Part shown: piece after piece, positions 44,641 to 55,171 of the stretch | How the letters are laid out: each line of letters starts with the position of its first letter | Position numbering within the stretch: the first letter of the stretch is position 1 | Source of the DNA: Prunella strophiata | Lineage: Eukaryota; Chordata; Aves; Passeriformes; Prunellidae | NCBI GenBank assembly: GCA_036583965.1 | Contig: JAZBQD010000087.1 | Coordinates: 1-64,000, forward strand | Reading direction: 5' to 3' | DNA: 64,000 bases | Notes under the pieces: generated by a model | Told to the model about the DNA's origin: nothing | The model's database searches: none | What the model saw: only the letters and a program-made list of their open reading frames with translations | Program-made: the position numbers and the translations under genes

Positions 44641-45187
44641 TCGGCTCAATTAGGAAACTTCTGTCCACACTCAGGGCATATGCCCTGCCGTCTACTAGAA
44701 CAACAATACCAACTTAAAACTCCGCGCTGCAATAGTACCCATGCAGAGTGCCTGCCTCTCAATGTGCTCAAGGCTCTCGAGAATTGCTTGCAGAGGCAGG
44801 CTATTCTGTTTATCTCTTCGGGGATTTCTAAATCCTCTACGGCGGGTTATTCTTAGTCTAGACTTACTATATTACTAGCCGAAGTCTGATAAAGCTCCTC
44901 TAAATAAACTTGTTCATCTCCTCTATCTATCCAATGATTCACGGGATTTACAAACTCCCAGCGATCAAGCCCAAACTACTGGGGTAGAGGAACTCTCTCA
45001 GTTCATCTAGCCACAACTGAAAGTACAAATTACCACATCTAAACACAATGCTTGTCCTCACTTACACTTCTCCACTTCTCCCCAGTCACCTCCCCTCAGG
45101 GCGCAATCTGCCCCCACAGCCGCCGGCCAGCACCTCCCAGCCACCTCCCTGGGGCCCACTTGGCCACCTCAGATGTGGGTAGAACTC

Positions 45188-45222
<35 letters not shown>

Positions 45223-45736
45223 CCCTGCCATGGGTACACTCACTCGCTCCTCCTTTCATGTAACCAAGCCCACTAAGCCACTCACTCACACAATCACAAA
45301 CACACTAACAATGTCCAGACACCACAAACACATAATAGTAGCAATAAGGTCCAGATTCACTCGGCCCACCCTCAGAGCCGCTAGTGGTCGCACAATAGAC
45401 AGTGAACCCCTCCCCGGTCGCCCTATCGACCAGGGGACCCCTCCGCTGCAGGCCGCACTCGGCCGATGGCTGCCAGCAAAACCTCAAACTTTTACTCACA
45501 CAGGGACTAGGCTGTGCACTCAGATGTCTCTGAGTCAGCAGATCAGCAGTCCTATTCCTACCCTCTCAGGGCCCTTCTAAGGACACATACCGTTTTATCT
45601 GCAAACCAGCAGGTCGTTGTCTGTCTCCACAGGGGGCAAGCTGAGACACGGAGGGAAGATCCCGGGGTGCGCCTAGGAGGTCCATCCCCCCCTGCTCCTG
45701 CGGGGACAGAGACTCTCCTGCCTGGCTCACCACAAA
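44641..45736 (-). other. Element E leader with long poly-C run
   Basis: Untranslated region between gag and the 5' LTR. It holds a run of about 33 C bases at 45189-45221 (G on the sense strand). Next to the LTR the minus strand reads TGGTGAGCCAGGCAGGAG (about 45732-45715), the place of the primer site. The tRNA could not be assigned with confidence. Confidence 0.5.
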
Positions 45737-45889
45737 TGATTTGCGGAAAAAAACTCCACAACTTCTAAAAGTTGTAAAGCCAGTATGATTTATTCTAGCA
45801 TTGGGTGCATGTGGGAATAGCTCCCCCCAAAGGACTTGCGCACTCCCAAAAATTCCTGAGTCTACTTTATCCCTTAACTTGTTGCATAT
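45737..45889 (-). repeat. Element E 5' LTR, inner part
   Basis: Begins TGATTTGCGG on the plus strand, so the sense strand ends CCGCAAATCA before the primer site. It contains AATAAATCATAC on the minus strand near 45795. At 45889 it is interrupted by element D. Its last 67 bases (45823-45889) are repeated exactly at 53822-53888. Confidence 0.75.
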
Positions 45890-46358
45890 TGTTAGGAAAA
45901 TAAATCCACAAAGATCAGAGGTTTATGCCCAAAAAGGAGACAGAGGAGTCCTTTTACTTTATTCGAATAAAGGGAGAGTCCATGGGGCATTCCCCTGGGG
46001 TCTCTCAAATTTTTGGAGGACGCAGCCTCCTTTTTATCCTAATTTCCCGGCCGCAATTCCCTCTCTCTTTCCCCATTGGCTGAGGTACTTGAGAGGTACA
46101 GACTTCCCGGAACACCTGATACAGAAGATTTCCCCTTAATGTATAACCCTCCCTCTTAATTTTTAATTCTTACAGAATTTAGGGATTATCTTTCCTAGTG
46201 TTTCTTTCATCTTACAATGTCTAGCAACCCTAGAGTTTATTTGTAAAAGTAAATATCTCTCCCTATTCATCAATCAGTGGAATCCTTCCCATTGTTTTTG
46301 TTTATCTCCTAGTGCTAACTTTATCTACCAGCAGACCCATAGCTTATTTGTAAAGACA
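45890..46358 (-). repeat. 3' LTR of element D
   Basis: 469 bp, TGTTAGGAAAATAAATCC to AAAGACA on the plus strand. On the minus strand: polypurine tract (AAAAGAGGAGGGATTGAGAGG) upstream, CCAAT box (CAGCCAATGGG) near 46080, GGATAAAAAGG TATA-type box near 46035, AATAAAG near 45970. The order is that of a complete retroviral promoter and polyadenylation unit. Confidence 0.88.
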
Positions 46359-46394
46359 AGTCCACTATTCCTCTCAATCCCTCCTCTTTTGATT

Positions 46395-48124
46395 TTAATA
46401 ATTGTCTTTACAAACTTTATTTATCATTGACTTAATTTTCTGTTCTTGGGTCCTCTTTGGTTTGGCAATTATTTGCAGTGGCAATAATTTCTGTCCTTTT
46501 GTAGCCATTTCAGGATCCGTGGGGATGGCTACTACTTGCATTCCTTTGATCACACGTTGAATAAGTTGTATTAAGTAAGGGATCATGCATGGTAGAAAGA
46601 TTAGAGTTGCTATAGTACATAAGAGAAAAAAAAGTAGTTGTTTTACCCATGTTCCACCAGGTAACCACGAAAATATGTCCCATTCCCCTTTCCATCCTTT
46701 CCATGTTTGGACCGGTACATGAACTAATTTTCTTATTCCTTTTGTTATTTGTTTCACCACCTTTCCATTGCCATCTATTTGCAAACAGCAGTTTGAGTCA
46801 TTTAATTTGCCACACACTCCTCCTTCTTCTGCTAATAAATAGTCTAATACCATTCAATGTTGTAATATTGCATTTCTCATTTGAGTAGATTGGTCAGCAA
46901 GGAGATCAAGAGCTGCATTTGTCTCATTCATGGTTACTTCAAAGACAGCTTGTAACCTAATTATTCGATTTAAATTATAAATTGGTTCTCTAGCACCTGA
47001 TATTAATTCATTAGGATTCCATGTGGCTGGTCCATAGAGTTGTATAATTCGTTCAGGTGGCCATTCATCCTCACCCCACTTTTGGGTGCTCCCTACAACC
47101 AGGGACAAATCAATTGACCGTTTTTCTCTAATTAGATCATCATATACTTTAATTCCTAACTGATTTCCCTGAACTTGTGGTAGCAGAAAGAACAATGGTC
47201 TAATATACCCCACGTAACATATCCCTGACCAATTTGGGGGTAACCTGCGGTAAGCATATCGGCCACAGATCCAGTAATGCCCTTTTAAAGCCCAGGACCC
47301 GTTGGCAAAGGGACCTTTTCCAATCTTTTATCATCAATGGGTGGGTCAAAATACAGCTTGCTTCCTGGGCCTAGTGGTCCCCCAACAATGGTTGTCCCGC
47401 CATAAGAATCACAGTATTTGCATCTCCAAGCTCCTACCTGAGGTTACAGTTGCAGTTACATCCCAGACCTGTTTTGTTAGATCCAGACCAGAACCTATTA
47501 AAAAGGGTTTGAGTTCCGTTCTGGTGTTGCCACTTCCACTGATAGTCACGGACTACATGTGTCTTACTTGTGGAATTATCTTGGGGGCAGCTTAAAAATA
47601 AGGGGTCAAAAAACTTATCCTTCCCTACTGCTTTACAGCCTTTTAAATCCTTTCGGTAATTATGGAAGGAACACCATACCCAGCTACCATTAGTAAGTTT
47701 AACATGTGTTTGATTCCATCTGCCTTGATATTTGGAACAATCATAAGGAGAGCAGTTAGGGGTCCAGCAATCTAAATCCAAAGATAAAGTCCAGTCACAA
47801 ATGCTTTTTCCTACATATATGTTTCCTGTTCTATTTAGACAATAAATACCTCTTTCAGAAGAATGAAGTTGCAATGGACTTCCTTCTTCCTCCCAAAATC
47901 CCGTTCCATTATGGACCTCACTTAGGGTACTAACCCACCATTTAGGTTCAACTGGGCTGGCCACCCATGGCCAGCTTTCAGATCCCCCTGGCCCTCCGCA
48001 GACCCAACAATTGCTGAGGTTAAAGGTTTTAGCTACCTCTTCTCCCAAGGTTAAAAAAACTATTTTCCCACTTTTGGCCCCAACCTAACTGACAACATAA
48101 GGGTAAGATTATTAAAAGAAACAT
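46395..48124 (-). pseudogene. Element D env, gamma-type, broken by frame changes and a stop
   Basis: Starts at ATG 48124 with a signal peptide (MFLLIILPLCC) that overlaps no pol codons. The frame is lost near an A-run at 48059-48052. The surface subunit is then open 48048-47434 and contains the CxxC motif CWVC. The frame changes again between 47434 and 47213. The last part has a furin-type site (IREKRS, near 47118) and the transmembrane subunit, with a TGA at 46856-46854. The disulfide motif is [10 protein letters not shown], seven residues between Cys and CysCys where six are usual. A membrane anchor ([16 protein letters not shown]) and a long tail follow. As it stands it cannot make full-length envelope. 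Confidence 0.85.
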
Positions 48125-48351
48125 TTTAACAGTGTAATCTAATCTCCTAACTTAATTTTCGCTTTTACGTTGTCTTTCACACCACCTGTGGCGAGAGAAG
48201 GCACAGAAACAGTTTAACATAAAGAGAATAATGACAGCGAGGATTGGCCCCCAGTGACTGGAGATCCGAGAGGAGGGATGCCCACACAGACTCTTTCAGC
48301 AGGCACTCTGTGGGTAGGCACACAGGGCTTCCCCCGAGGTCGACGCACTGG

Positions 48352-51300
48352 CTACTGCTCCATTCCACCCCTGCGGAGTGTCAGTCGCGGCTTCCCATCC
48401 TTTTCCTCCAGCTGAGATGTCCAAACCTCCGGGGCCTCGGAGACTTTGACCCGAGTGTGATGGGTCCACCCGTGTTCAGCTGTCTTGACGGCTGTTTCTG
48501 TGGTCAGTAACACTTGGAAAGGTCCACGCCACTTCGCCACCAGGGGTGCTTCTTTCCACTCCTTAACTAGGACCCAGTCCCCTGGCTGGATGTTGTGAAC
48601 TGCAAAGTCCAGAGGCAGGGTCTGTGCCAGCTGAGCTTCCTGTCGAAAAGATTTCACAAGAGACAGTACCTTGGCCACATACTGTTTCAAATATACATCA
48701 CTTATTTCTACCCCTCCACTAGGCTGAGAATTACAAGGGTAGGGAATTCCAAACATTAATTCAAAGGGAGATAATTGAATATCTTCCCTGGGCCTGGCCC
48801 TTACTCTTGCCAAAGCCAGTGGCAAGAGCCGTACCCATGGCATCTTAGTTTCTATCACCAGTTTCAGGAGGTGTTTCTTTATTTCTCTATTCATCCTCTC
48901 AACCCGGCCTGAACTCTGGGGGTGCCAGGGGGTATGGAGATTCCATTGTATCCCTAAAGCAGTCATAACTCCTTGAAGAATTTTTCCTGTAAAATGAGTT
49001 CCCCTATCTGAGTCTATTGCTTCCACAATCCCATATCTTGGAATTATTTGTTCCAAAAATACTTTAATTACTGATCCTGTAGTTGCTGAAACGGTTGGAA
49101 ATGCTTCCGGCCACCCTGTTAACTGACATACTATTACTAAAAGGTATTTGAATCTTGCTACTCGAGGCATTTCAGTAAAATCCACCTGGCATCTCTGGAA
49201 GGGACGTACAGCCCAAGGCCTCCCTCCCCTGGCAAGTTTCTTTGTAACTTTGTTATTGGTCTTAGCACAAATCAAACAACCCTCAATAGCCCGCTTAGCC
49301 AGAATAAAAAGACCCACAGCAGCATACGTTTTTAGGAAGGCTTCTGCCAGTCCACGGGAGCCCCAATGACTCCCTTCATGAAGTTGTCTTAACAATTGTA
49401 AGGCTAGAGCTCTTGGTATCCACTGTTTACCATCCCTTGTAAACCAATTATCCCCTCTTTCTTCTGCCCCACTCTTTTTAATTATCTTAAGTTCCTCTGG
49501 GGGAAAAGACAGTTTCTCTGGCAGTGGTGCAATTACTGGCAGTAAAGGGAGCATTTTAGAGATTTTTGGCAACAACGCAGCTTTCCGAGCTTCTTCATCA
49601 GCCAGTCGGTTTCCTATTACCTCCTCCGAGCACCCTGCTTGGTGCCCTTTGATGTGTATTACTGATAGCTTTTTTGGTAAGTTCACTACTTCTAATAGGC
49701 GAGAGATTAAGCTCTCATGAGCTAAAGTCTTTCCCCTGCAGGTTAATAAACCTCTTTCTCCCCATAATTTTCCAAATGCATGTATTACTCCATAAGCATA
49801 CCTAGAATCAGTAAAAATATTTACTGTCTTGTCCCGATATAATTCACAGGCCCTTATAAGCGCATACAGTTCTGCTGTCTGAGCTGACCAGGTGGGTGGT
49901 AACCTCCCCCCTTCCTTTAATTGCCTTTTATTTACAACAGAATATCCTGTAAATCTTTTCCCTTCTATTACCCTTGAAGACCCATCAACATACACATTCT
50001 CTCCTTCAGGCCAGGGGGTATCCCGCAAATCTTCCCTAGCCCGTGTTTGGAGATCGATCACCTGAATACAGTCATGGGCTTCTTCCTGGCCCCTCTCTGT
50101 AGGGCTGTTCAAACAGGAGGCTGGATTGAACCCTTCCCCACTTTTAAACTCTAAATCCTCCTGTTCCATTAAACAAGATTCATACTGTAATAACCGAGCG
50201 CTGGTCATCCACTTAGAGGCTCTTTCAGTTAACAAAGCTTTAATCTGATGTGAAACTTTCACAATCAAATACCCTCCCCTTGTCAGCTTTCGGGCCTCAG
50301 CCACCATTAGGGCTGTGGCTACACAGTTCTGCAGACAATGAGGCCAGCCTCTGGCCACCGGGTCTAACAATTTTGAAAAATAAGCGACAGGCCGCCTTGT
50401 TCCTCCATGCTCTTGCAGTAAAATTCCTTTAGCATGACCTTGTTTAACATCTACAAAGAGTTCAAATTCCTTTTCTGAGTCAGGAAGAGCTAAGACTGGG
50501 GCCTTAACTAATTTGTCTTTTAATTTTTTAAAGCTTTGTTCTCCTTCTGGTGTCCATACTATGACATCAGGACTATCTTTGGTTAAAAAGTCATATAAAA
50601 GTCTGGCCACAACAGAAAAATCTTCAATCCATGCTCTGCAGTATCCTACCAGCCCTAAAAACTGCCGTAATTCTTTCTTTGTCTGTGGTAATGGTACTTG
50701 TACAATCCCTTGTATTCTGTCTGGATCAATACACCGTAACCCCCCAGTCAGAATGTGCCCCAAATACTTGACCTTTTTTCCTACTAATTGTGCCTTCTTT
50801 TCAGACACTCTAAGTCCTTTTTCAGCAAGAAAATTAAGCAGCTTTACAGTAGCTTCCTCAACCACCTTTTCATGTTCCCCAGATAAAAGCAAATCATCCA
50901 CGTATTGCAACAACCTAACTCCTGAGGGTGGAGTAAACTCTCTTAATATTCTCTGTAAAGCTTGTCCAAACAAAACTGGCGACTCAGTGTATCCCTGCGG
51001 AAGTACTGACCATGTTAATTGTTGCTTTACTATTTTTCCTCCTTCCTCCTGTTCCCACTCAAAGGCAAAATACTGTTTACTATCTTCTGTAATCGGACAC
51101 CCCCAGAAAGCATCCTTTAAATCCAGTACTGAATAATACTGATGTGAAGAAGGGATTTGATTCAGGATTGTATAGGGATCCGGAACTGTGGGATGCCTTG
51201 GTTTGACAATTTCATTTATTATTCTTAAATCCTGCACCATTCTGAAGGTACCATCTGGTTTCTTAACCGGCAGGATAGGGGTGTTATAGGGAGACATACA

Positions 51301-51888
51301 CGGCTCCAAGAGACCTGCCTTTAGCAGGGATTCAATGACAGGCTGTAACCCCTTCTTTCCCTCCTTTGAAAGAGGGTATTGCTTTTTAGATACCACTTGT
51401 CCCGGTTGTTTCAAAGTAATTTGGAGAGGCTCTATGTCTAGTTTTCCATATTTCCCTGGGGCTGCCCACACTTCCGGATTTATTTTAGCATAAGCCTTTT
51501 CAGACATTTTACACAAAGATATCACAGTGTTGGACTCCGTGTCACTTTTTACAATATTAATTTGCATTCCCACTTTAGCCATTAAATCCCTTCCCAGTAA
51601 ATTACAATCACAATTAGGAACAAACAGGAATTCATGCATTTCAAACCTGTCTCCCACATCTATTAATAGTGGTTGAATAAATTGCACTCGTTCATCCTTC
51701 CCACTCACTCCTTGAATAACCAATGATCTTTTTGACAATTTCCCCCCCTTAGGTATAAAATTCAAGGTAGATCGAGAGGCCCCTGTGTCCACCAGAAAAC
51801 ACACCTCCTCTCGATCCGGACCCACCTTAAAAGTTATCAAGGGCTCCAGAGTGGTGGGTCCTTGATATAATGGGAGCCCCTGACACCC
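48352..51888 (-). CDS. Element D pol: protease, RT, RNase H, integrase, uninterrupted
   Basis: Open for about 1179 codons from the gag UAG to 48352. Order: protease (FLVDTGASRSTLN), RT with LLQYVDDLLLSG, RNase H (VYVDGSS, Glu in QTAELYAL, IFTDSRYAYG, GNRLADEEA), integrase zinc region (HEGSHWGS, CLICAKT) and core with all three acids (QVDFTEM, IDSDRGTHF, SSGRVERMN), then the C-terminal GPF domain (KWRGPFQVLLT). All catalytic residues I can check are present. The length is that of a full gammaretroviral Pol. With no 5' LTR, it has no promoter of its own. Confidence 0.93.
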   Translation of the reverse strand, partial: GCQGLPLYQGPTTLEPLITFKVGPDREEVCFLVDTGASRSTLNFIPKGGKLSKRSLVIQGVSGKDERVQFIQPLLIDVGDRFEMHEFLFVPNCDCNLLGRDLMAKVGMQINIVKSDTESNTVISLCKMSEKAYAKINPEVWAAPGKYGKLDIEPLQITLKQPGQVVSKKQYPLSKEGKKGLQPVIESLLKAGLLEPCMSPYNTPILPVKKPDGTFRMVQDLRIINEIVKPRHPTVPDPYTILNQIPSSHQYYSVLDLKDAFWGCPITEDSKQYFAFEWEQEEGGKIVKQQLTWSVLPQGYTESPVLFGQALQRILREFTPPSGVRLLQYVDDLLLSGEHEKVVEEATVKLLNFLAEKGLRVSEKKAQLVGKKVKYLGHILTGGLRCIDPDRIQGIVQVPLPQTKKELRQFLGLVGYCRAWIEDFSVVARLLYDFLTKDSPDVIVWTPEGEQSFKKLKDKLVKAPVLALPDSEKEFELFVDVKQGHAKGILLQEHGGTRRPVAYFSKLLDPVARGWPHCLQNCVATALMVAEARKLTRGGYLIVKVSHQIKALLTERASKWMTSARLLQYESCLMEQEDLEFKSGEGFNPASCLNSPTERGQEEAHDCIQVIDLQTRAREDLRDTPWPEGENVYVDGSSRVIEGKRFTGYSVVNKRQLKEGGRLPPTWSAQTAELYALIRACELYRDKTVNIFTDSRYAYGVIHAFGKLWGERGLLTCRGKTLAHESLISRLLEVVNLPKKLSVIHIKGHQAGCSEEVIGNRLADEEARKAALLPKISKMLPLLPVIAPLPEKLSFPPEELKIIKKSGAEERGDNWFTRDGKQWIPRALALQLLRQLHEGSHWGSRGLAEAFLKTYAAVGLFILAKRAIEGCLICAKTNNKVTKKLARGGRPWAVRPFQRCQVDFTEMPRVARFKYLLVIVCQLTGWPEAFPTVSATTGSVIKVFLEQIIPRYGIVEAIDSDRGTHFTGKILQGVMTALGIQWNLHTPWHPQSSGRVERMNREIKKHLLKLVIETKMPWVRLLPLALARVRARPREDIQLSPFELMFGIPYPCNSQPSGGVEISDVYLKQYVAKVLSLVKSFRQEAQLAQTLPLDFAVHNIQPGDWVLVKEWKEAPLVAKWRGPFQVLLTTETAVKTAEHGWTHHTRVKVSEAPEVWTSQLEEKDGKPRLTLRRGGMEQ

Positions 51889-51891
51889 CTA
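51870..51891 (-). promoter_or_regulatory. Gag-pol UAG readthrough site, element D
   Basis: Gag ends MDC then UAG (51891-51889), and pol continues in the same frame. The following bases (GGGTGTCAGGGGCTCCC) are G-rich, like the purine-rich spacer and pseudoknot start after the UAG of murine gammaretroviruses. Readthrough is inferred from frame and context. Confidence 0.75.
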
Positions 51892-53616
51892 ACAATCCAT
51901 TTCCATTATCCTCTGGACTTCCTCCTCCTGAGGGTCCAGCTGTCTCTGCGGACACTCCCTTTTCCAATGCCCTTCTGCCCGGCAGACAGCGCACTGGTTC
52001 CTCCCCAGCCGCTGTTTGGGTTGGCGCTCCCCTGCTGGGGAGGGAATACCTTTGCCACTTCCTTGTGGCCGACCCCGTCCCCTCTGTCCTGGGGGACCCC
52101 TTGGACCCTGCGGTTTATTTCTCCGGGGCTGCAAAAATTCTGCCATTATTTTTGCCTTAGCTTTAACCTTTTCCTCATCCCTTCTTACATAAATCTGTTG
52201 TGTTTTTCTAACTAATTCCTCCAGAGGCTTATTTTGCCACTCTTCATCTTTCTGTACTCCTTTCCTTATATCAGGCCAGGCCTTAGTAACAAATTGCACC
52301 TTCAATAATGTGTCAAAGGCCTGCCCCTCAGGATCCACCCCCCCATGTTTTCGCAGGGCATCTCTAATCCTTTCCAACCAATGAGAAGGGCTTTCATGTT
52401 TCTCCTGTTCTAACGACATAGCCTTAGCTATGTTGTTAGTTCTGGGAGCAGCTGATTTAATTGCCCTAATCAAATAAGCACGGTAATCACGAAGGCGAGC
52501 TAGACTAGCCTGGTTATTTGGGTCCCACTGCGGGTCAGCCTGGGGGATGGCATCATCCACTGTAGGTACATTAGGTCCAGCACCCCCCGCTACTTGTGGA
52601 TGTTCATCCTCCCACAGCTGCCGAGCTTTCTGCAAAATCATTCGTTTCTCTGATGACGCAAACAAAATCCCCAAAAGAAAATCCCAATCCTTCCATGTAT
52701 AATCTACATTTCCCAAATATTCCTCTATCTTTTCCCCCACCCCTATGGGATCATCCAAATATGGGGGCAATTCCTTTCTTAACCCTCTTATATCTTGGGT
52801 AGTAAATGGTACAATTACAAACCCAAACCCTACCCCTTGACCCCCCAAGGGAACTTGGCGGAGTGGCATCTGGTGTACCCCTGTCTCTTGGGTCCGGGGG
52901 GCTTCTGATGTCCTAAACTGAGTTCCTCTTCTAGTTCTAGGGGGAGATACGATATGCTGCCCCCCTCCCCCCACACCATCATTATTTTCAGGTGGGGCTG
53001 TAGGAACAGCATTTCCCTGCTCCCCTTGTGCTGGGAGCTGAGGATACAGGGGATCTGCAGCTGGCCCTGGGTCAGCTGGCAACACTGCAGGACAAGACGG
53101 GGGAAGGTGCTGAAAAACATCCCAATCTTCACCATTTTCCTCTTCCCCCCCTTTCTCCTCTTCTCCCATTTTTTTTAATACATAGATTTCTCTTGTTGCT
53201 TGTCTAATCCATATTAATCCACATTCCCTTTCAATCCATCCCTTCCCATTATCTTCTAAATATTTCCACAAAATTCGACACAAACGAATTTTATCTGTTC
53301 CATAAGGTGGCCATATAAGCCCTCTTGGCAACTCATACTCTGGCCACACAAAATAACAATATTTTACCATAATTTCCATAGTTACCTCTGGGTGAATGTA
53401 TAATCTGTTCCAAGACCTTAACATTCTCCCCAAGGGACTCTCCGGGGGTATTATGGGATCGTCATCCCTTTTGCCGGGGCCCCTTCCCGGCTTTACCCTT
53501 GCAACCCTCCATGGGTGCTTGGCTTTACCTGTGCTACCCTCCATGGGTGCCCTCCCAGGTTTACCTGTGCTGCCCTCCATGGGCGCCCTCCCAGGTTTAC
53601 TCCCCGAAGATCCCAT
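51892..53616 (-). CDS. Element D gag, uninterrupted
   Basis: From ATG 53616 (MGSSGS, a myristoylation signal) to the UAG, about 575 codons. This start is preferred because the upstream in-frame codon is GTG inside a splice donor. Order: a repeated basic N-terminal stretch (12-residue unit KPGRAPMEGSTG twice), matrix (RMLRSWNRLYIHPEV), an acidic linker with late-domain motifs YPQL and PTAP, capsid (VIVPFTTQDIRGLRKELP), a major-homology-like block (EKHESPSHWLERIRDALRK), a basic linker and one zinc knuckle (CAVCRAEGHWKREC). Gag would assemble at the plasma membrane. Confidence 0.93.
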
Positions 53617-53821
53617 TTTACTCACCGGTGAGATTTTTCAGTGGTCCTTCCCTGTGGACTCTTCACGGACCCCCTGGTCCGCCCCTCGTCTGTCTCCTGG
53701 GCAGTCTCGGGAACCCAATCGATCGCCCGGAGCCGCCGCCACCAAGGGGAGCTGATCACCCAAACCGGGTGAGGCGCGCCTCCAGCTCCGCTCGCTGCCC
53801 ACCGCCCCGGACGGTGGAAAG
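53617..53821 (-). promoter_or_regulatory. Element D leader with splice donor
   Basis: About 205 bases, rich in G and C, upstream of gag. GTGAGT at 53625-53620 lies nine bases before the gag ATG, a strong consensus donor that would be used for env mRNA. No primer binding site or LTR follows. The sequence ends within GTCCGGGGCGG-type DNA and joins duplicated E LTR sequence at 53822. Confidence 0.7.
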
Positions 53822-54126
53822 CCCCCCAAAGGACTTGCGCACTCCCAAAAATTCCTGAGTCTACTTTATCCCTTAACTTGTTGCATATGAATGAAAGACA
53901 TATGCATATGTATTAAACTGTCTTACCGATTTTTATGAGTCTGCGCAGTTCTTCAGGCATGTAACTCAGATTCAGTTTTTCCATCTGCTTCAGCCTCAAG
54001 GTCGGTGGGGCCCCTTCTTATCTCTCTTTAGCTTGGATGCTTGCATTCCTTTCTAAGTAGCATTGAATCTCCTTTGTTCTCTCTGCAGGCCTTTTTGTGA
54101 GCACACAAGTTAACAGACTAAACAAG
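53822..54126 (-). repeat. Element E 5' LTR, outer part
   Basis: The first 67 bases are a perfect copy of 45823-45889. Beyond 53888 lies what should be the remaining U3 of the E LTR, with CATAAAAATC on the minus strand near 53935 as TATA-type box. The upper end is not defined. Confidence 0.6.
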
Positions 54127-54503
54127 CAGATTTCTGCTAAATCCAAAATTGGTTTCTACCCCGAGTTAAATTTCTAACCCCCTGTCTCATATATTTCAAA
54201 GTAAAAAGGATTTCTGAAGCAGTACTAACCTGCACCACTTGGGTGCCTTCAGGCCATCTATCAAAAATAAAAAGTAACTTCTGGACCTTGAGAGAACCAA
54301 GTTTTCTTTTGGCATGAGAAATCAGGAATAGACAAGTTGATTCTAACTTTGCTATATGCTGTTCCTCACCATTAGACAGGAGAGGATCAAGTACATTCAA
54401 TCAGCCTTTGCTTCCTTAGGGCATGAAATCTCTGAAGAGATAAGACCACTTTAGGGCCTTCAGATCCCACCTGATAGAAGCAAATGCTAAAAACTTCACC
54501 ATG
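54127..54503. other. Unassigned sequence
   Basis: A minus-strand frame of 87 codons (54400-54137) has no family resemblance I can name. The stretch ends at the ccatg target duplication of the next solo LTR. Confidence 0.35.
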
Positions 54504-55166
54504 TGTCCTGGTTTAGGGCAAATTTGGGAGAGAATCTCCAAAGGGGATCCCTCCAGAAAACAAACCAACATGGCCCCTCCCCCCAACTGGCTCGGGAAGG
54601 ATTTCTCAGAGAGAGAAGTGGAAAGAACCTGTTTATTTAACAGACACAGCACACCCCAGCACAAAAAAAATGAACGATGCCAGATGACAACACTCTTTCA
54701 CCGCTCTGAAAAAGATGAGAAATTCAGAAAGTCTCTCTTGGGAGTGGTTGCTCTGTTATCGATCCCTCCGGCGCTGGGGATGGCTGCTGCAGGCCACAAG
54801 GTGTAAACTCTCGGTGTTTCCCAGGTCCCAGTCCAGAGCAGGTTTGAGTGGCTCCAAGAAAGGGAAAGAAAAAAAAAAAAAAAACAGTCTAGGGAAAAAT
54901 CAGACTGCCTAGCTAAACTAACTAATAAGCAAAGCAAAAAGCAAGAGTGAAGCAGGAGCAAGAGCAAAGCGAAAGCCAGAGCCAAAGCAAAAGCAGCACT
55001 ATGTACTTCTCCGTCTGTGTGCCGTCGGCTGTGGGGGAGCAGGCTGATAACAAGACAAAACAAAACTTCACTTTTCGGAGCCAGTCTTGAAGTCACAGAA
55101 CATAATATCCAGCATAATCAAAACAGATGACTGGGGATACAAGCATCATAACGTCACTCCAGGACA
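54504..55166 (-). repeat. Solo LTR of the B family
   Basis: 663 bp, TGTCCTGGTTTAGGGC to CACTCCAGGACA, flanked by a perfect 5-bp duplication ccatg (54499-54503 and 55167-55171). Confidence 0.95.
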
Positions 55167-55171
55167 CCATG

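Larger units (their letters stand above)
45890..53821 (-). mobile_element. Class I (gamma-like) ERV element D, no 5' LTR
   Basis: Minus-strand element with leader, gag, UAG, pol, env, polypurine tract and a single 3' LTR (45890-46358). No copy of that LTR lies at the 5' side. Instead the leader ends at 53821 and is followed by a 67-bp perfect copy of the element E LTR sequence that precedes the 3' LTR. Gag and pol are uninterrupted, while env has several lesions. Class I is supported by in-frame gag-pol separated by UAG, the CxxC surface motif and the pol type. Confidence 0.88.

Noticed and set aside
53822..53850. TGGGGGG near the D leader as a tRNA-Pro primer site with LTR to its right
   Set aside because: The sequence to the right matches the element E LTR, not the D 3' LTR, and the match to a proline primer needs a several-base insertion.
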